Positions 46,986-58,739 of a stretch of DNA of 64,000 nucleotides are shown here, one piece after another (position 1 is the first letter of the stretch; every line of letters begins with the position of its first letter). The translations under genes and the position numbers were made by a program. The DNA lies in NCBI GenBank assembly GCA_948146395.1, contig OX411552.1:4463501-4527500 (forward strand), read 5' to 3'. Under the pieces are notes generated by a model. It worked only from the letters and a program-made list of their open reading frames with translations. It was not told the DNA's origin and searched no databases. Origin of the DNA: Fragum whitleyi. Its lineage: Eukaryota; Mollusca; Bivalvia; Cardiida; Cardiidae.

Positions 46986-47350
46986 TTCTAAATGACGTCA
47001 TCATGACGTCACCTAACGCTATTTACGCGGTATTTCTGTCTTAGGGGAGTTGGAAAATTATTTTTAACGTATAAAGTTTTGTTAATGTGAGAAAAAGAAA
47101 ATGTCACTCGAGTTTATTTGAGACACCGAGTCTAGGCTGCCCTGCGTTCAGGAAGACAAAACGGTGAAAACAGTTTTCCAATTTTACCCCGTTTGGCACG
47201 TGCAAAGCGGGGTAAAATTGGAAAACTGTTTTCACCGTTTTGTTATTATGAACGCATGGCTGGTTTAGCCTTGGCTCGCTTAATAACATTTCAATTCTAG
47301 AAACTGTTTATACCAGCTTGTCTCAAATACAAAACTTATGACAGATTCTT
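46960..47350 (+). repeat. Repeat E, interrupted by MITE D3
   Basis: CTTACACATGTGTAAGATC.CATTCTA.ATGACG..CACCTAACGC.., then ..GCTCGCTTAATAACATTTC..AGCTTGTCTCAAATA..CTTATGACAGATTCT. The same order occurs at 54001-54470, where a SINE interrupts it instead, and inverted at about 61340-61650. Confidence 0.6.
47135..47263. mobile_element. MITE family D, copy D3
   Basis: GGCTGCCCTGCGTTCAGGA.. and ..GAACGCATGGCTGG; centre TTTTACCCCGTTTGGCACGTG against GTGCAAAGCGGGGTAAAA, with longer arms AACGGTGAAAACAGTTTTCC / GGAAAACTGTTTTCACCGTT pairing perfectly. This is the most symmetrical copy. Confidence 0.88.
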
Positions 47351-47919
47351 TATGACAGAAACTGTATCATGTAACCAACTTCATGTTCTAGTTGAACACA
47401 CAAATATAGATTATAACTTCTAAATGATATGCTGAACATTATTTTACAATTGCAAGCTAGTACAAAAATCATACTCAACTCTAGCGTTTTCCTTCTTCTC
47501 CACGCACAGAATTTTTTATTCAAATAGTTACTTGCTCACAAAGTTTGAGCTATTATCCTGGGCACAGGATAACACAAAAAAGATTAATTTTAAAGCCAGA
47601 TAAAATTTAAAATCAGTCATGACGTACGTACACCAGACGTTACAATGAAAACAGAGGCATACTCTCAAGGTTTAATAACATTGTTTCGGGGTACAAAAAG
47701 GTCAAACGTGTCATTTCAAATAAATGGAAACATCCGTGTCAAGAATAGAAAACATGTTTGTTGAAGACATGCCGAATATTGTACAGATATCCATCGACGA
47801 GAGCATTAGGGAGAATTGAAACTACAAGTCTGGTAATTTGTACAGTGTAAACGTTTTGCTATAAGAGGTACAGTAAGTGGTAGCAAAGCAAGTCAACAAA
47901 TGTTTATTCCTCAACGAAA

Positions 47920-47990
47920 CCATATGTTGTGTGTACTCATTTGAGTCGTCTCGTTGAGACGATTCCAATGAGTACAAAGAACATTGCTTT
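47920..47990. repeat. Palindrome family P, copy P3
   Basis: TGTACTCATTTGAGTCGTCTC-GTT-GAGACGATTCCAATGAGTACA. Confidence 0.88.
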
Positions 47991-48700
47991 TTTGCTGTTA
48001 CTTTTTTAAAACTCTTGATCTTAAATCCGAAATATATCTGTACATATCTGTAGCTCTGACTAAAACGAAGAGATATCTATGTATGATGGGTTTAGTGAAA
48101 ACTGATGTTAATAGATTTTTGCTAAAGTTCTTTTTTTTGCGAACAAATGCTTTCAACCCCTTGCTTGAACTGTTTGCTTAATAATCCCTCGAAAAAGTGG
48201 TTTCAATTTCGTTAGAGATCGTTATTTATCTCTATACGCAAATAAATTAAAACTCAAACTTGAAATGTTCATTTATTGTAATTGGTAAAGTTGTATTGAA
48301 AAGTCAAATAAAAAGGAGATAATTGAGTATTCAAACAAATTGAAATATCAGATCATCTTCAAGTAAATGAACAAATGCTTTACGATAATACATAGTAAAT
48401 GGTTATCCCGAATTTAGACATTACACAATTAAGATGACGTCTTGTAAAATTCGGCTAACGATAATGGCAAAAATCTCTCGAGACTTATGTCGACATCATT
48501 GAGGTACATTCTGGCTTAGATCCAGAGTTTTTATATCATACTAATGTTATATTTCGACATATTGCACCCCCAAGATCATAAACAAATTAATGTATTCCTA
48601 CAATTGTGCCACTTTATGAGATTGATGTAGCTACTAAAGATTTTGTTCTTGGATTATGGGCTATATCGTTTTCACAGTTACTTACCAAAGTTCCGCTTTA

Positions 48701-48836
48701 CCAGCCCTCTGTTCAGGATCACCGAACCAAGCAAACAGTTTTCCAATTATACCCCGCTTTGCACAAAGGAGCACGTGCAAAGCGGGTGCAAATGCAAAAC
48801 TGTTTGTACCGTTTGGGGATCCTGAAAGCAGGGCTG
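48701..48836. mobile_element. MITE family D, copy D4
   Basis: CAGCCCTCTGTTCAGGATC.. and ..GATCCTGAAAGCAGGGCTG; centre ACCCCGCTTTGCAC..GCACGTGCAAAGCGGGT. Three overlapping anonymous frames (48606-48893) run across it. Confidence 0.82.
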
Positions 48837-48970
48837 TATTCAATACTGTTTATTCCGTATTGGCATGATTGTCTAGCGAAATCGTGGTCTTAAAAAAAAA
48901 CATATCAAAGGCCGGTTTCAAACGGCTACCTGACACAGACTTTTTGTAGACATTTTTACACGCTGGTGTA

Positions 48971-49350
48971 CAGTTAAAAACATTGTGAAATTGACCCTAA
49001 ACGCTCCATTCATTCATTCCAAACACTCACTCAAATCGATCAAAAACGCCCCAAAAGGTATAAAAAACATTCCGAAATCGTTAAAAAAGATCAACATTTA
49101 ATTCATATCGATCCGATTATTCTAAAGTTTTATTGGCCGATGTGGGTTTTATAGTGTCTGATTGGTCAGCGACGACACACAAACAGGAAAGCACGTATAA
49201 TTGATTAAAGATTGGTTTATTGATAAATTTATTGATTTATTTGATTGATCCTGAACAAGATTAGCGATACTGAATTACCTTCCTTACATTTCACTCAAAA
49301 CTCACTCCACACACTCATTCAATAACATTCCTGTTTGACATTGCTGGATG
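48971..49350 (-). mobile_element. MITE family A, copy A15
   Basis: TA-CAGTTAAAAACATTGTGAAATTGACC; the far end keeps TTTCACTCAAAACTCACTCC..ACTCATTCAAT but its terminus is eroded. Confidence 0.65.
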
Positions 49351-51189
49351 ACTTAAATATATACATGCAGTTTGTGTTAAAGTAGAGAAAAGAATTGAAG
49401 AATGCCCATTCTAATTAATATACTCATGGTTCTTGGGCATAACTCTCATATTTTTCTCATGTGCACAAGTACAAGACTCTTCTACTAACCATTAAATTTT
49501 ATTCTAACCACTTGGCCAACATTCCAGACAAACAATTGAAAAAAACATGCAGTACAACCAAAAAATCCATCTTAATTAAAGAGAAACAATGATTTTGATT
49601 TAAATGGCTACAGTTTTGACACTGAAGTTCATTTAAGATAATAGCGTTTTGTTTCACACAAATGGTAACATACGTTACTAAATTATGATCATCGGTATTC
49701 TGTTTTAAAACATTTATAGGCAACGAAAAAACCAATGCACAAAATCAGAGATAAATGATATACATGCTTAAGTAACTAAGTAATTTTGAAAAAAAGTTTC
49801 AATTAATTAAATTCTTTTAGCGTGCATGCTGCATTGTGTGACTGATAGATATGTAATTGCACTGAGCAGATATTTCCCTTTGATGTAATTAAACAAGGGG
49901 TATAGTACAACACAAAGTACATATCCATATCTATCAAAAAGCCAGTATTTCTATTGAGTATTTCAAAATATTTGTAATTTCTAATTTAATAATGATTATC
50001 AAGATCTGTCTTGATCTAGAAGGGTGTAGTAATTTCGATTTCAGCAATTGGATATACGTGTATAAATGATTGGGCTATTTCAAAATTATGATCTCAAATC
50101 TTGTTATCAAATTTAAAACTTTGTGAGATGGGATACTACATATGATACCAACTTCGATTTGTGTGATTTATTACTTTACACTAAAGGACAATATATAAAA
50201 ACTAGCATTTAATAAGATTGTCCTTCTTGGCTGTTCAAAGATATAACATTGACTTCTCAATCAAGGTCTAAATTTTAATACCATTAGTGCTAGGAGATCT
50301 TTGATCTTTTGTTGGTCACGCATTTGCTTTCAGTACTGATGCAGAAACAAAACTGAGAGCTATAAATTCAAAGAATTTTAACCCGCATTGATAAAAAATA
50401 AAACAGTTTAAACGGGTTTAGGTAAAATATTTTGAGGTAACGTATGTCACAACATATACAACATAGGCTAGCATTTGTTGTTATAAAGATATCAGTTATA
50501 AATGATATTCTTGTTTTATTATGCATGATAAGAGTAGTAAATTGCAGCTGTAATTCTTCTTCTTTCTGTTTATGAACAGCATATAAAATTACATTGTATA
50601 AAGGGTTTTAAATGTGCTCAAATCTTTTCAATTCTACGTATAAAACAAGTAATATGTAGGCCAAAATAAACTAAGTAAATATGTATTCATCATATTTTTT
50701 TTAGAATTTTGACAACAAGTGTTGATTTTGAATATTTTTGGCGCCCAAATGCCAAGATCTTTTTATAGGTAAATATTGAGAAACAATTTTGTAATTGTAA
50801 CGTATATTTCATGTATTTTCTTGAGTCATACAGGATTCTGTGGATGTTTTATCACTCATACTCAAGAATCGTGTATGGAATAGTACTAAAAACCGTAATC
50901 TGCCAAAAGGATTTCACAAAATGGGAGCAAAATGTAGCATTTATTAAGGATCTAGGGTAGGTGATTTCAAAGTAACGTATCTTACAAAAGCCCCACTCGC
51001 CAGGGTGCTAACATGTCTTAAAATGTTGCTTAAACATGTACCTTTCAGAAAATCATAGTAAACAAAATTTAGGGGGGAACAGGGGTCCCGGTAGCCCATA
51101 GTCTAAGGTTGATTTTCTCTATACAGACAAAATTGACATTTGATCAATCATCCAAACCTATGCATCTATTCATACATTTAAGTACATAG
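49351..51189. other. Long non-coding intronic stretch, nothing recognised
   Basis: AT-rich, no matching repeat in the window and no frame with a recognisable domain. Confidence 0.5.
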
Positions 51190-51583
51190 TTATATTGACA
51201 AGATGACATGATATTGACATGGTTCTAGAATGAAATTGAACAGGCGAGAGGAGTGAGTTTTGAGTGAAACTAAAGGGAGATAATCTTATATCGTTTATTT
51301 TGTTCAAGATAAAAAAAATTGCATTTTTTACCTCCCTTTTGTAAAATATGCATACCAGTTTTATAAATAGTTTCCTATTTTTTCAAGAACCAATCAGATG
51401 CTTATAATTCAATTATGTCAGTGAAATCGCGATTTTTTTTCTTTCTACATTTATTTGTTTTTAATTTTTGATTTTATATTTTCAATTGATTTTGGAGCGT
51501 TTTTGAATGTTTTGAGTGAGTGTTATGAATGAATGATTGGAGCGCTGAGTGGGCAATTTAGAATGGTTCTGATGAATGTCAAC
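51190..51583 (+). mobile_element. MITE family A, copy A16 (ends eroded)
   Basis: ..GAATGAAATTGAACAGGCG..TTTTGAGTGAAACTAAAGGGAG at the left, ..GATTTTGGAGCGTTTTTGAATG..GATTGGAGCGCTGAGTG at the right. The middle preserves TTTATAAATAGTTTCCTATT and CAAGAACCAATCAGATGC. Confidence 0.7.
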
Positions 51584-51928
51584 CAAGGAAACTTTGTAAG
51601 AACCTTCTGAAAAACAGAGTTAACACTGACAACAACAAAAAGAAATCGTATCTAGAGGGAAGGGGTTCAATCAGAATTAACATGTGTATAGTAGAAATGG
51701 GTACATTTATCATGATGAGACTTTTTAGCGGTGTAGACAGGCAAGTCCGTGTGATGGGTCACAAATGAAAAGAAAATTGAAATAGATAAAAATGATTCCA
51801 AAGTATATCGTCTCGCGGGAGCTCAGATTTCTAGATTGCACGATCAAAGTTTGACGCTAATTTACTTGTAGCCTTTGAAGATTATTGCATCGTTTTTGAA
51901 ATGTTTTAATGAAATATCTTTAAATATC

Positions 51929-52157
51929 TTAACCCTTTCCTGTTTTACAAAATTTTGGACCTGTCCAAATTCAAAGGTTTTGCAGACGAAAATTAAAAGT
52001 GGATTTAATTTGAAAAATTACCATTCAGTAGGGTAAAAAATAGTGTGGAAAAAGAAGAAATTGCTTGTCAGAAGCAATTTCTTCTTTTTTCACAATGTTT
52101 TCTCAATCATAAAATCACTGACACGTAAAAAGCAGGGATTAAACAGCAAAGGGTTAA
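51929..52157. mobile_element. piggyBac-like MITE, copy 1
   Basis: TTAA (51929-51932) then CCCTTTCCTGTTTTA at the left; TAAACAGCAAAGGG then TTAA (52154-52157) at the right. A hairpin GAAGAAATTGCTT..AAGCAATTTCTTC lies in the middle. TTAA followed by CCCTTT is typical of piggyBac ends. Length 229 bp. Confidence 0.85.
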
Positions 52158-52278
52158 TTCAGGAATATCTGATTGCATTAAGTTTTTATTTTAAATTAGC
52201 GCCATAAATATCAATGCTTTGATCTTTGGTCGTATTCCAATCAAAGTCTTGTGGCATACAAAGACCAACGGACTTAAG

Positions 52279-52433
52279 ATAGTGCAAACCGTAATAATTC
52301 CGCAACATTTCGAAACTCACGATCTTTCACAATGTTGAGCGAGGTTTCCCAATGAAATCATTAGGAAACCTCGGCTAACACTGCCAACGTTCATAACTAT
52401 CGAAATGTCGGAACTATTACGGGTCCACTACCA
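52279..52433. mobile_element. Palindromic MITE family C, copy C1
   Basis: CCGTAATAATTCCGCAACATTTCG and CGAAATGTCGGAACTATTACGG at the ends; centre CGAGGTTTCCCAATGAAATC against ATTAGGAAACCTCGG. Confidence 0.82.
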
Positions 52434-53083
52434 TAATTAAGAATAGGGATAAGATAAATAAAAATACCGATTCCTATTGATTATCAATATTTAATGTCGT
52501 TTTATAGTGATTTTCAGGAAAATACATACAAGATTTTTCTTAGAATATAATGTACTATGAAAATCAGATGTACCTTGGTATAGACTATAATCAGACTGCA
52601 CATGTGCGCAGGCTGTTCTGCATCTATACCTCTTCTTAAAGCAGGAATATTCCGAGTTATCAAAGAGATGGGATCAAAGGTATATTATGAATACTAGTTC
52701 TCTAAGACCTGTAAATTCTTCAACTACATCTCATGGCAATTTGGGGTTCTGAAATGTTCTCTGGTAATGGCTCCAATTGATTGTATCGAGATAGAATGAG
52801 TCAGAGAGCAATTTGCCTTTATTGGCCCATATATAAATTCGGGCTCAAATTAGCTCGTATTCTATGAGGCAATTTTACTGTTTTTCCAGATATCCCTTAC
52901 TTTTTGTGACCTCAATTTATCACATCCATCCACATAAAGTCAAGTAAATAAATCTAAAAGTATTATTCAAAACTCTTGGACCTTTTTTCGTTTTTGTTGC
53001 AGTGAAAAAAAAATTATGTGTTACCTTCATTTACAACCGTAAATGACTATAGATGTGCACTTTTAAGTCAGTCTCAAGAAAAA

Positions 53084-53222
53084 GCTGCCATGTGTTCCGG
53101 ATGGAAACGTTAGCGAAGCGCTTTTGAAATGATACCTCGCTTTGCACGTATGTGCACGTGCAAAGCGAGTATTATCTCAAAGCGAACGCGAAACGCTTTT
53201 ACATTCTGAACACAGGGCTGTC
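53084..53222. mobile_element. MITE family D, copy D5
   Basis: AGCTGCCATGTGTTC.. and ..GAACACAGGGCTGT; centre CTCGCTTTGCACGTATGTGCACGTGCAAAGCGAG. Confidence 0.82.
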
Positions 53223-53285
53223 TCCTATTATTCTGATTGTCACTTTGGTCTCTGATTTTCAACATAAACATGTAGGTCCATATCT

Positions 53286-53346
53286 GTCCGTAACAAATTA
53301 TGCGTAAGTCCGTAACAAATTATGCGTAAGTCCGTAACAAATCATG
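53286..53346. repeat. 22 bp direct repeat, three units
   Basis: TCCGTAACAAATTATGCGTAAG in tandem, the third unit partial (TCCGTAACAAATCATGCAC). Confidence 0.92.
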
Positions 53347-53532
53347 CACTAGAACAAATTGCTCTCAAAGCCGAGTTTTACCCGAGCCACAACCTCTATC
53401 AGGCGACCACATCAATCGAGCGACCATTGTCGAATGACCTCTGCCAAAAGCATTATCTAAAAAAGTATTCATCTTTGCCATGATTGGGATAAACTGCTAT
53501 TTCTGATTTCTCACATAGAAACCTGTCTTAAA

Positions 53533-53973
53533 CAGTTAGTAACATCGTGAAATTAAAATTCAACTCAATTAAATCATTCTAAATCGCTGACTCAGCGTTT
53601 TTATATTCCATTCTAAATTCTTACTCAAAACTATAAAAAAAAAAACGCTCCAAAATCATTTGAAGATATAAAATCAACAACTAAATTTTAGATAGATATA
53701 GAAAGAAGAAAAAAGAGATTTCACTGACATAAGAGAAGCATATAATTGGATCTTGAAAAATAGGAAACTATTTATAGAACTTTTATGCATATTTAACTGA
53801 AGGGAGGTAATAAATGACGCAAATTTTGTTCACCTCGAGGCTTGAACAAAATTAGCGATATTGGATAACCTTCCTTTAATATCACTCAAAACTCACTCCT
53901 CTCGCTCATTCAATTTCATTCCAAAACAATTCCAATATCATTCATCTTGTCAATTTCGTGATGTACTTAACTG
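53533..53973 (-). mobile_element. MITE family A, copy A17 (complete)
   Basis: CAGTTAGTAACATCGTGAAA at the left, ..GTCAATTTCGTGATGTACTTAACTG with TA at the right. Inner hairpin ..AAATTTTGTTCACCTCGAGGCTTGAACAAAATT... Length 441 bp. Confidence 0.85.
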
Positions 53974-54000
53974 TATAACTTACAGCCATCAGAGATATCC

Positions 54001-54470
54001 TTGTGTTACACATGTGTAAGATCCCATTCTAGATGACGACACCTAACGCACGGTTTCGCGGTATATCTGTCAAATAAGCGTTCGATTTATTGATTGAACG
54101 GAGTTCAATGCCGCTCTCAACATTTTTTCAGATATATCGCGGTGGCTGGAGTACCTAACAATGGATTTCTGATATTTCTCTCACTAGTACAGCTATTATA
54201 TCATTTCCTAACCCCCAGCTACTATCTCACATAGGTCTACGATTATCATAACATTGGTGAGAGACAAATAGTTCTAAAATTGTTTAAACGTACAAATATG
54301 ATATTTGTGCGAGAAAATGAATCTGTAACTCGATTTTTTTCTATAATACGGATCTAAACCTGGCCTAAAATAGAAATATTAAGCTCGCCAAGGCTCGCTT
54401 TATAACATTTCCTTTCTATTCTCGGTCAAGATAAGCTTGTTTCAAATAAAATCTCATGACAGATTCTATA
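54001..54470 (+). repeat. Repeat E, interrupted by a SINE
   Basis: GTTACACATGTGTAAGATCCCATTCTAGATGACG..; after the SINE, GCTCGCCAAGGCTCGCTTTATAACATTTC..AGCTTGTTTCAAATA..CTCATGACAGATTCT. Compare 46960-47350. Confidence 0.6.
54090..54277 (-). mobile_element. SINE body without tRNA head, inside repeat E
   Basis: ATTGATTGAACGGAGTTCAA..ATATATCGCGGTGGCTGGAG..ATTGGTGAGAGACAAATAG, the same family and orientation as 11050-11348. Confidence 0.78.
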
Positions 54471-54474
54471 TATT

Positions 54475-54537
54475 CCATAATGTTGGGACTCACTTGAAGC
54501 GTCTTAAAGAGACGATTCAAATGAGTTTCAAAAATAG
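54475..54537. repeat. Palindrome family P, copy P4
   Basis: GGGACTCACTTGAAGCGTCTTAAAGAGACGATTCAAATGAGTTTC. Confidence 0.82.
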
Positions 54538-54599
54538 GGTTTATTATTCTCTTTTTATATATGCACCATATTTAAGTAGATATACTTCATATTTGTCAT

Positions 54600-54829
54600 T
54601 TAACCCTTTCCTGTTTTACAAAATTTTGGACCTGTCCAAATACAAAGGTTTTGCAGGCGAAAATTTAAAGTGCATTTAATTTGAAAAATAACCATTCAGT
54701 AGGGTAGAAAATAGTGTGGAAAAAGAAGAAATTGCTTGTCAGAAGCAATTTCTTCTTTTTTCACAATGTTTTCTCAATCATAAAATGACAGGCACGTAAA
54801 AAAGCAGGGATTAAACAGCAAAGGGTTAA
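54600..54829. mobile_element. piggyBac-like MITE, copy 2
   Basis: TTAA (54600-54603) with CCCTTTCCTGTTTTAC, and AAACAGCAAAGGG with TTAA (54826-54829). It is nearly identical to 51929-52157, including the central hairpin, which suggests recent activity. Confidence 0.87.
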
Positions 54830-55319
54830 AAGACTTATAAGTTTTCTTTATAATGAAAGAATGTTCATTTTCTGAAAATTCGGATTTTTCTCTCGGGTTT
54901 CTGCAGTGTAACAAAAGATTAATTTTGTAAATTATCCGTGGATTACCTATTATCCAGGTTTTTTGGCAGAAACTTGAACGTTTCGAATTCTTTGTATGCA
55001 TCAAATGCTTATCAGTTGAAAAGAAATAAATACCGATGATTTGATAATGTAGATGGGCGTCTCCTTTTAAACGTTCTATTTCGTAATCATCATCGGTACA
55101 GGATTATAACAAGAAATTGTGAAAGGATATTGGTTTACTGTATTCATTACAAATGGGGTTGATGTCGATTGGAAAGTACTTTCAAGATTTTTTTTTAAAA
55201 CAGCTGGTAAATTTCAGGTTAAACCTATTTATTTTTCATTGATTGGAATACTAGGTCTTGCAACTAAGATAAATCGTTGCGATTTTGTCCTTTAGAAAAT
55301 AAACCAAAAGTATGGACAC

Positions 55320-55390
55320 AGACCAATAGTCGCTCTTGGGAATCAAACTCGGACGCTCTACCCCTCGATTACAGACACCACGGGTATGCT
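55320..55390 (-). other. Weak tRNA/SINE-head-like segment
   Basis: The complement reads ..ATCGAGGGGTAGAGCGTCC..GAGTTTGATTCCCAAGAGCG, resembling A- and B-box parts of a tRNA-derived SINE with the middle missing. No stem set could be completed. Confidence 0.25.
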
Positions 55391-55707
55391 GTCTATGAAT
55401 ACAAGCGATTATACGTGACGCCATTCAGAACTTTATATTGATTGGATATTTTGGATTCAAATTAAGAATGTTACACCGATACTTGCGCAAGAATTACACT
55501 GTGGGTATATATTAGTCTGGCCACCAGACTATTTTGAGAGTTTTTTACATAAGGGAATAGATCACTTACTATTAAGTCCCCTGTCTCTAAAAAGAAGGTT
55601 TTTTTTGTTCAGCACTTGTTGATAAGAACTTGGAGAAAAGAGGCCTGTAACAGAATAGAACTCATAGAGAAATGTTTTCTGAACATGCTAACAAAAACGA
55701 CTTAGGC

Positions 55708-55772
55708 CAGTCTACGTAAACATTAAAATCGTCTCATCCAGACGATTAAAATCATGATTACGCACACGCAGG
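55708..55772. repeat. Palindrome family P, copy P5
   Basis: ACATTAAAATCGTCTC-ATC-CAGACGATTAAAATCATG, the most diverged copy. Confidence 0.7.
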
Positions 55773-57229
55773 TTTAATTTCGAAATGAAGTTTTAAGATA
55801 AGGGTTACCTCTACAGTGCCAAAATATGCGGAATGAAACATCCATAATTGAACTAAGAGATTTACGACAATAGCTTTAAATCAGCTTCATTAACTTGAAA
55901 CATTAAGCTCTCTTCGTATCTGAGGTGTGTACAATTTCACAAGTATGATTGCCATGATAATTTATATTTATTGATAAGTACTTCAATGTCTTTTTGTTTT
56001 TTGTTCTGTAATAGTTTACAGGGTTTTACAGGGATTTAGGATGTCATCAGCAAGATAGGTCCCAAAGACTCAATAATGCTGCTCAAAAGGGTCCTTGCTT
56101 AAGGTCTTTGGTTTCCTGCCTTATAAGTGGTCTACATATGTATTTCTTTTTACTTATCCTCATGTTTTTGTGTGAAATTTGAAATATTCTCGGGAATCAG
56201 CTATTTAAGGTATTGCATAGATAAGGTCCTTCAGCAAAGAATTGAACACTCTTTAAAATAGTCTACAATTCTTCTCCTAAGTTGATCCCCCGATGGTTAT
56301 AGGAACTCACACCAGATAGTTTTGAGAGTCATAGCTTCTTATAGCTGCTCTTTCACAGTTCTTCATAGAAAATACAAAGCTGGTTTTTAGATTCGGAAAT
56401 TTTAGCATTTTCCGATGTTTAAGAATCGCACATTGGTATGGCACTACCAACAACTCGTTCAAAAAAACTTGTAGCTTGAATGTTCGAAACGGCAATGTCA
56501 GTGACGGAACCAGTCTATTTATATCCAGTTTATGAATTACAAAATTGATATTTTTCATGTATAATGAATCATTTTTCGCATGTATCGATATGTTGTTTCC
56601 AAATTGACATATACTTTGACATTGACCTTTGTTAGAATGGGACAGATAGGTGGAATTGCATGCGTAAATAGTTGGCTCAAGATTTAAGAATAATCTTTAA
56701 GGCGTTAGTAGTTGCTTTATATTTTCAGAATGCAATTCCGCTAAATTCAGGAGTATATGTCCCTTTTTCCTTGCCTTACCAGATCGAATCTTATTATTGT
56801 ACAGTTTCTTACTCGAGGAAATCACAATTTCCGATCAATCTTTCAAAAAATTCGAAAATCAATCTGTGAAAGAGCAGCTTTAAGGGTATCATACTCGCAA
56901 AGCCCGCGTCCCTTAAAACCCTTAGGTTAACGTACTACAGCGATTCCTTTCTTCGACTACTGTTTACCGAGATAATTTCAAAGGATAAACGCTTGTAAGT
57001 TAAACTCTTATAAAATTCAGTATTCTGAGAATTATGGAAATCAAACAATGCTATAATTGTTTTCTTTTCGTGATATCACGGAATATTTGACAGCTACTTT
57101 AAAAGAAACGGCTGTATGAGCTTTCTTATGAATTATTGCTTTATTTTTGGCCTATGTTACATGTAAGCCGGAAAGCATTGTATTCAAATATATTTGAAGT
57201 TTCATGTAAACGTTTGAATTGAAATGATA
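55773..57229. other. Non-coding intronic stretch
   Basis: AT-rich, no recognised repeat or exon. The frames 56307-56558 minus and 56672-56869 plus are anonymous. Confidence 0.5.
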
Positions 57230-57627
57230 CAGTTAACAACATCATGAAATTGACAATGTGAACGATTTTGGAGTCGGTTTGGAAAGAAACCGAATGAAAT
57301 TAAAGGCAAGCAATCCAATTTCGCTAATATTGTTCAGGCTGAACAAAATTAGCAGAGTTTGCTACCCCCTTTTAATAAAATTTGCACGTAAGTCCTATAA
57401 ATAGCTTCCCATTTCTCCAAGAACCAACCCCACGATTACGAATTCAATTTTGTCGGAGAAATCGTGTTTTTTTCTAGCTATATTTATTTTGAATGCAGTT
57501 GTTGATCGTATCATCTTTATTAATTTCGGAGCATTTTGAATGGTTTAAATGAAAGAATGGATCGCTAAGTTTGCGATTTAGAATGGTTTTGATTGGAATG
57601 AATGTCAATTTAACGATGTTTTAACTG
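57230..57627 (+). mobile_element. MITE family A, copy A18
   Basis: TA-CAGTTAACAACATCATGAAA at the left; GAATGTCAATTTAACGATGTTTTAACTG at the right. The middle keeps CTATAAATAGCTTCCCATTT and CAAGAACCAA. Length 398 bp. Confidence 0.83.
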
Positions 57628-58739
57628 AAGCGAAGGCAAATTCGTCATCATATACAAAATACATATACCTACGCTGCAAACTATAGACAACATTAATTAA
57701 GCGTGAAGGAACCGAAATATCTCGAACTTATCCCGAGGAATTCTCACGTCGAGTGATTTTCAATTCTGTAACTGGTATCTTTAAAGGTGAAAAATGAATA
57801 AGCGTCTCGCATACGCATTTAACGGAAAGCTTTCCAAAGAGCTTTAACGCCTACGAGAAACATTAAACTTTTCTCCCTCGAATAACTCCCTAAAAGCATG
57901 TAAATCAGTTTTCATGCACGGTCATTAATATAACCATCTGCCAGGATTCCATTACGATCCAATATTCATGAAGTTATAGAGACTTCTATAGGACATGCGA
58001 TGTTAAGTTGACTTCCGATAATTTCTCGACTTCTGACAGTTGTAGAGCTTCCTCGAGTTGTTTGCTTGATAACGTCAGATAAACTAGAAAAAGAAATGGC
58101 GTCCATATCGACTGAAAACCTCTTTCAAGTGGCTTTGAACTTTATTCAATCAAACTTGTCTAGGAGTGGAAGTTTTAACTTCGTTACATGCAATTTCTTT
58201 AATAATTTTGCGGGATCACAATTAGAGCGGTTCTGACCAGATGGCAAGTAATCAAATTTGTAAAATCTGTCTTTATACAAAATAATATTTAAATTTACGC
58301 CGCATGAATACAATTTCTAAACGCTTGCAAAAGTTTTTTTTATCCTTAACGTTTGACAGGTGTCACCCAGCAAACGTTAATTACATTTTTTCAAAATGCT
58401 AAAGTTTAGTTAACATGTTATCTTAGATTCTGAAAATCTACGAAGAGTCAAATGGTTTGATACTTGATCAGTCAGCTGATTCTACGGATTCGAAATTCAA
58501 TATCTTTATATTTTCAAATATTTGTTTTGTAAGTTCCCATGAGAACTTCTTCTTCTGACGGGTTAAATATATGTAACCTGTCACAAAAAAATGACCATCT
58601 CGGATTTCCGTAATATAAAATATTTGAAAAAAAAAATAAAAGATTGATTGCTTTAGGCCTATCGGTTTAACAGATTGCGTTTAGAATATTTGTTCAAGGG
58701 GACAAATTCGACCATTCGAAATTCGTAAAAAAAGGCCAA
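57628..58739. other. Non-coding intronic stretch before exon 2
   Basis: No gene or repeat recognised; A-rich run near 58627-58641. Confidence 0.5.

Noticed and set aside
48606..48893. Three overlapping frames of 60-95 residues
   Set aside because: They cross the MITE D4 palindrome in all frames and show no family signature.
9080..55772. CRISPR-like array from repeated palindromes
   Set aside because: Copies are dispersed over 46 kb with no spacers; the genome is animal.
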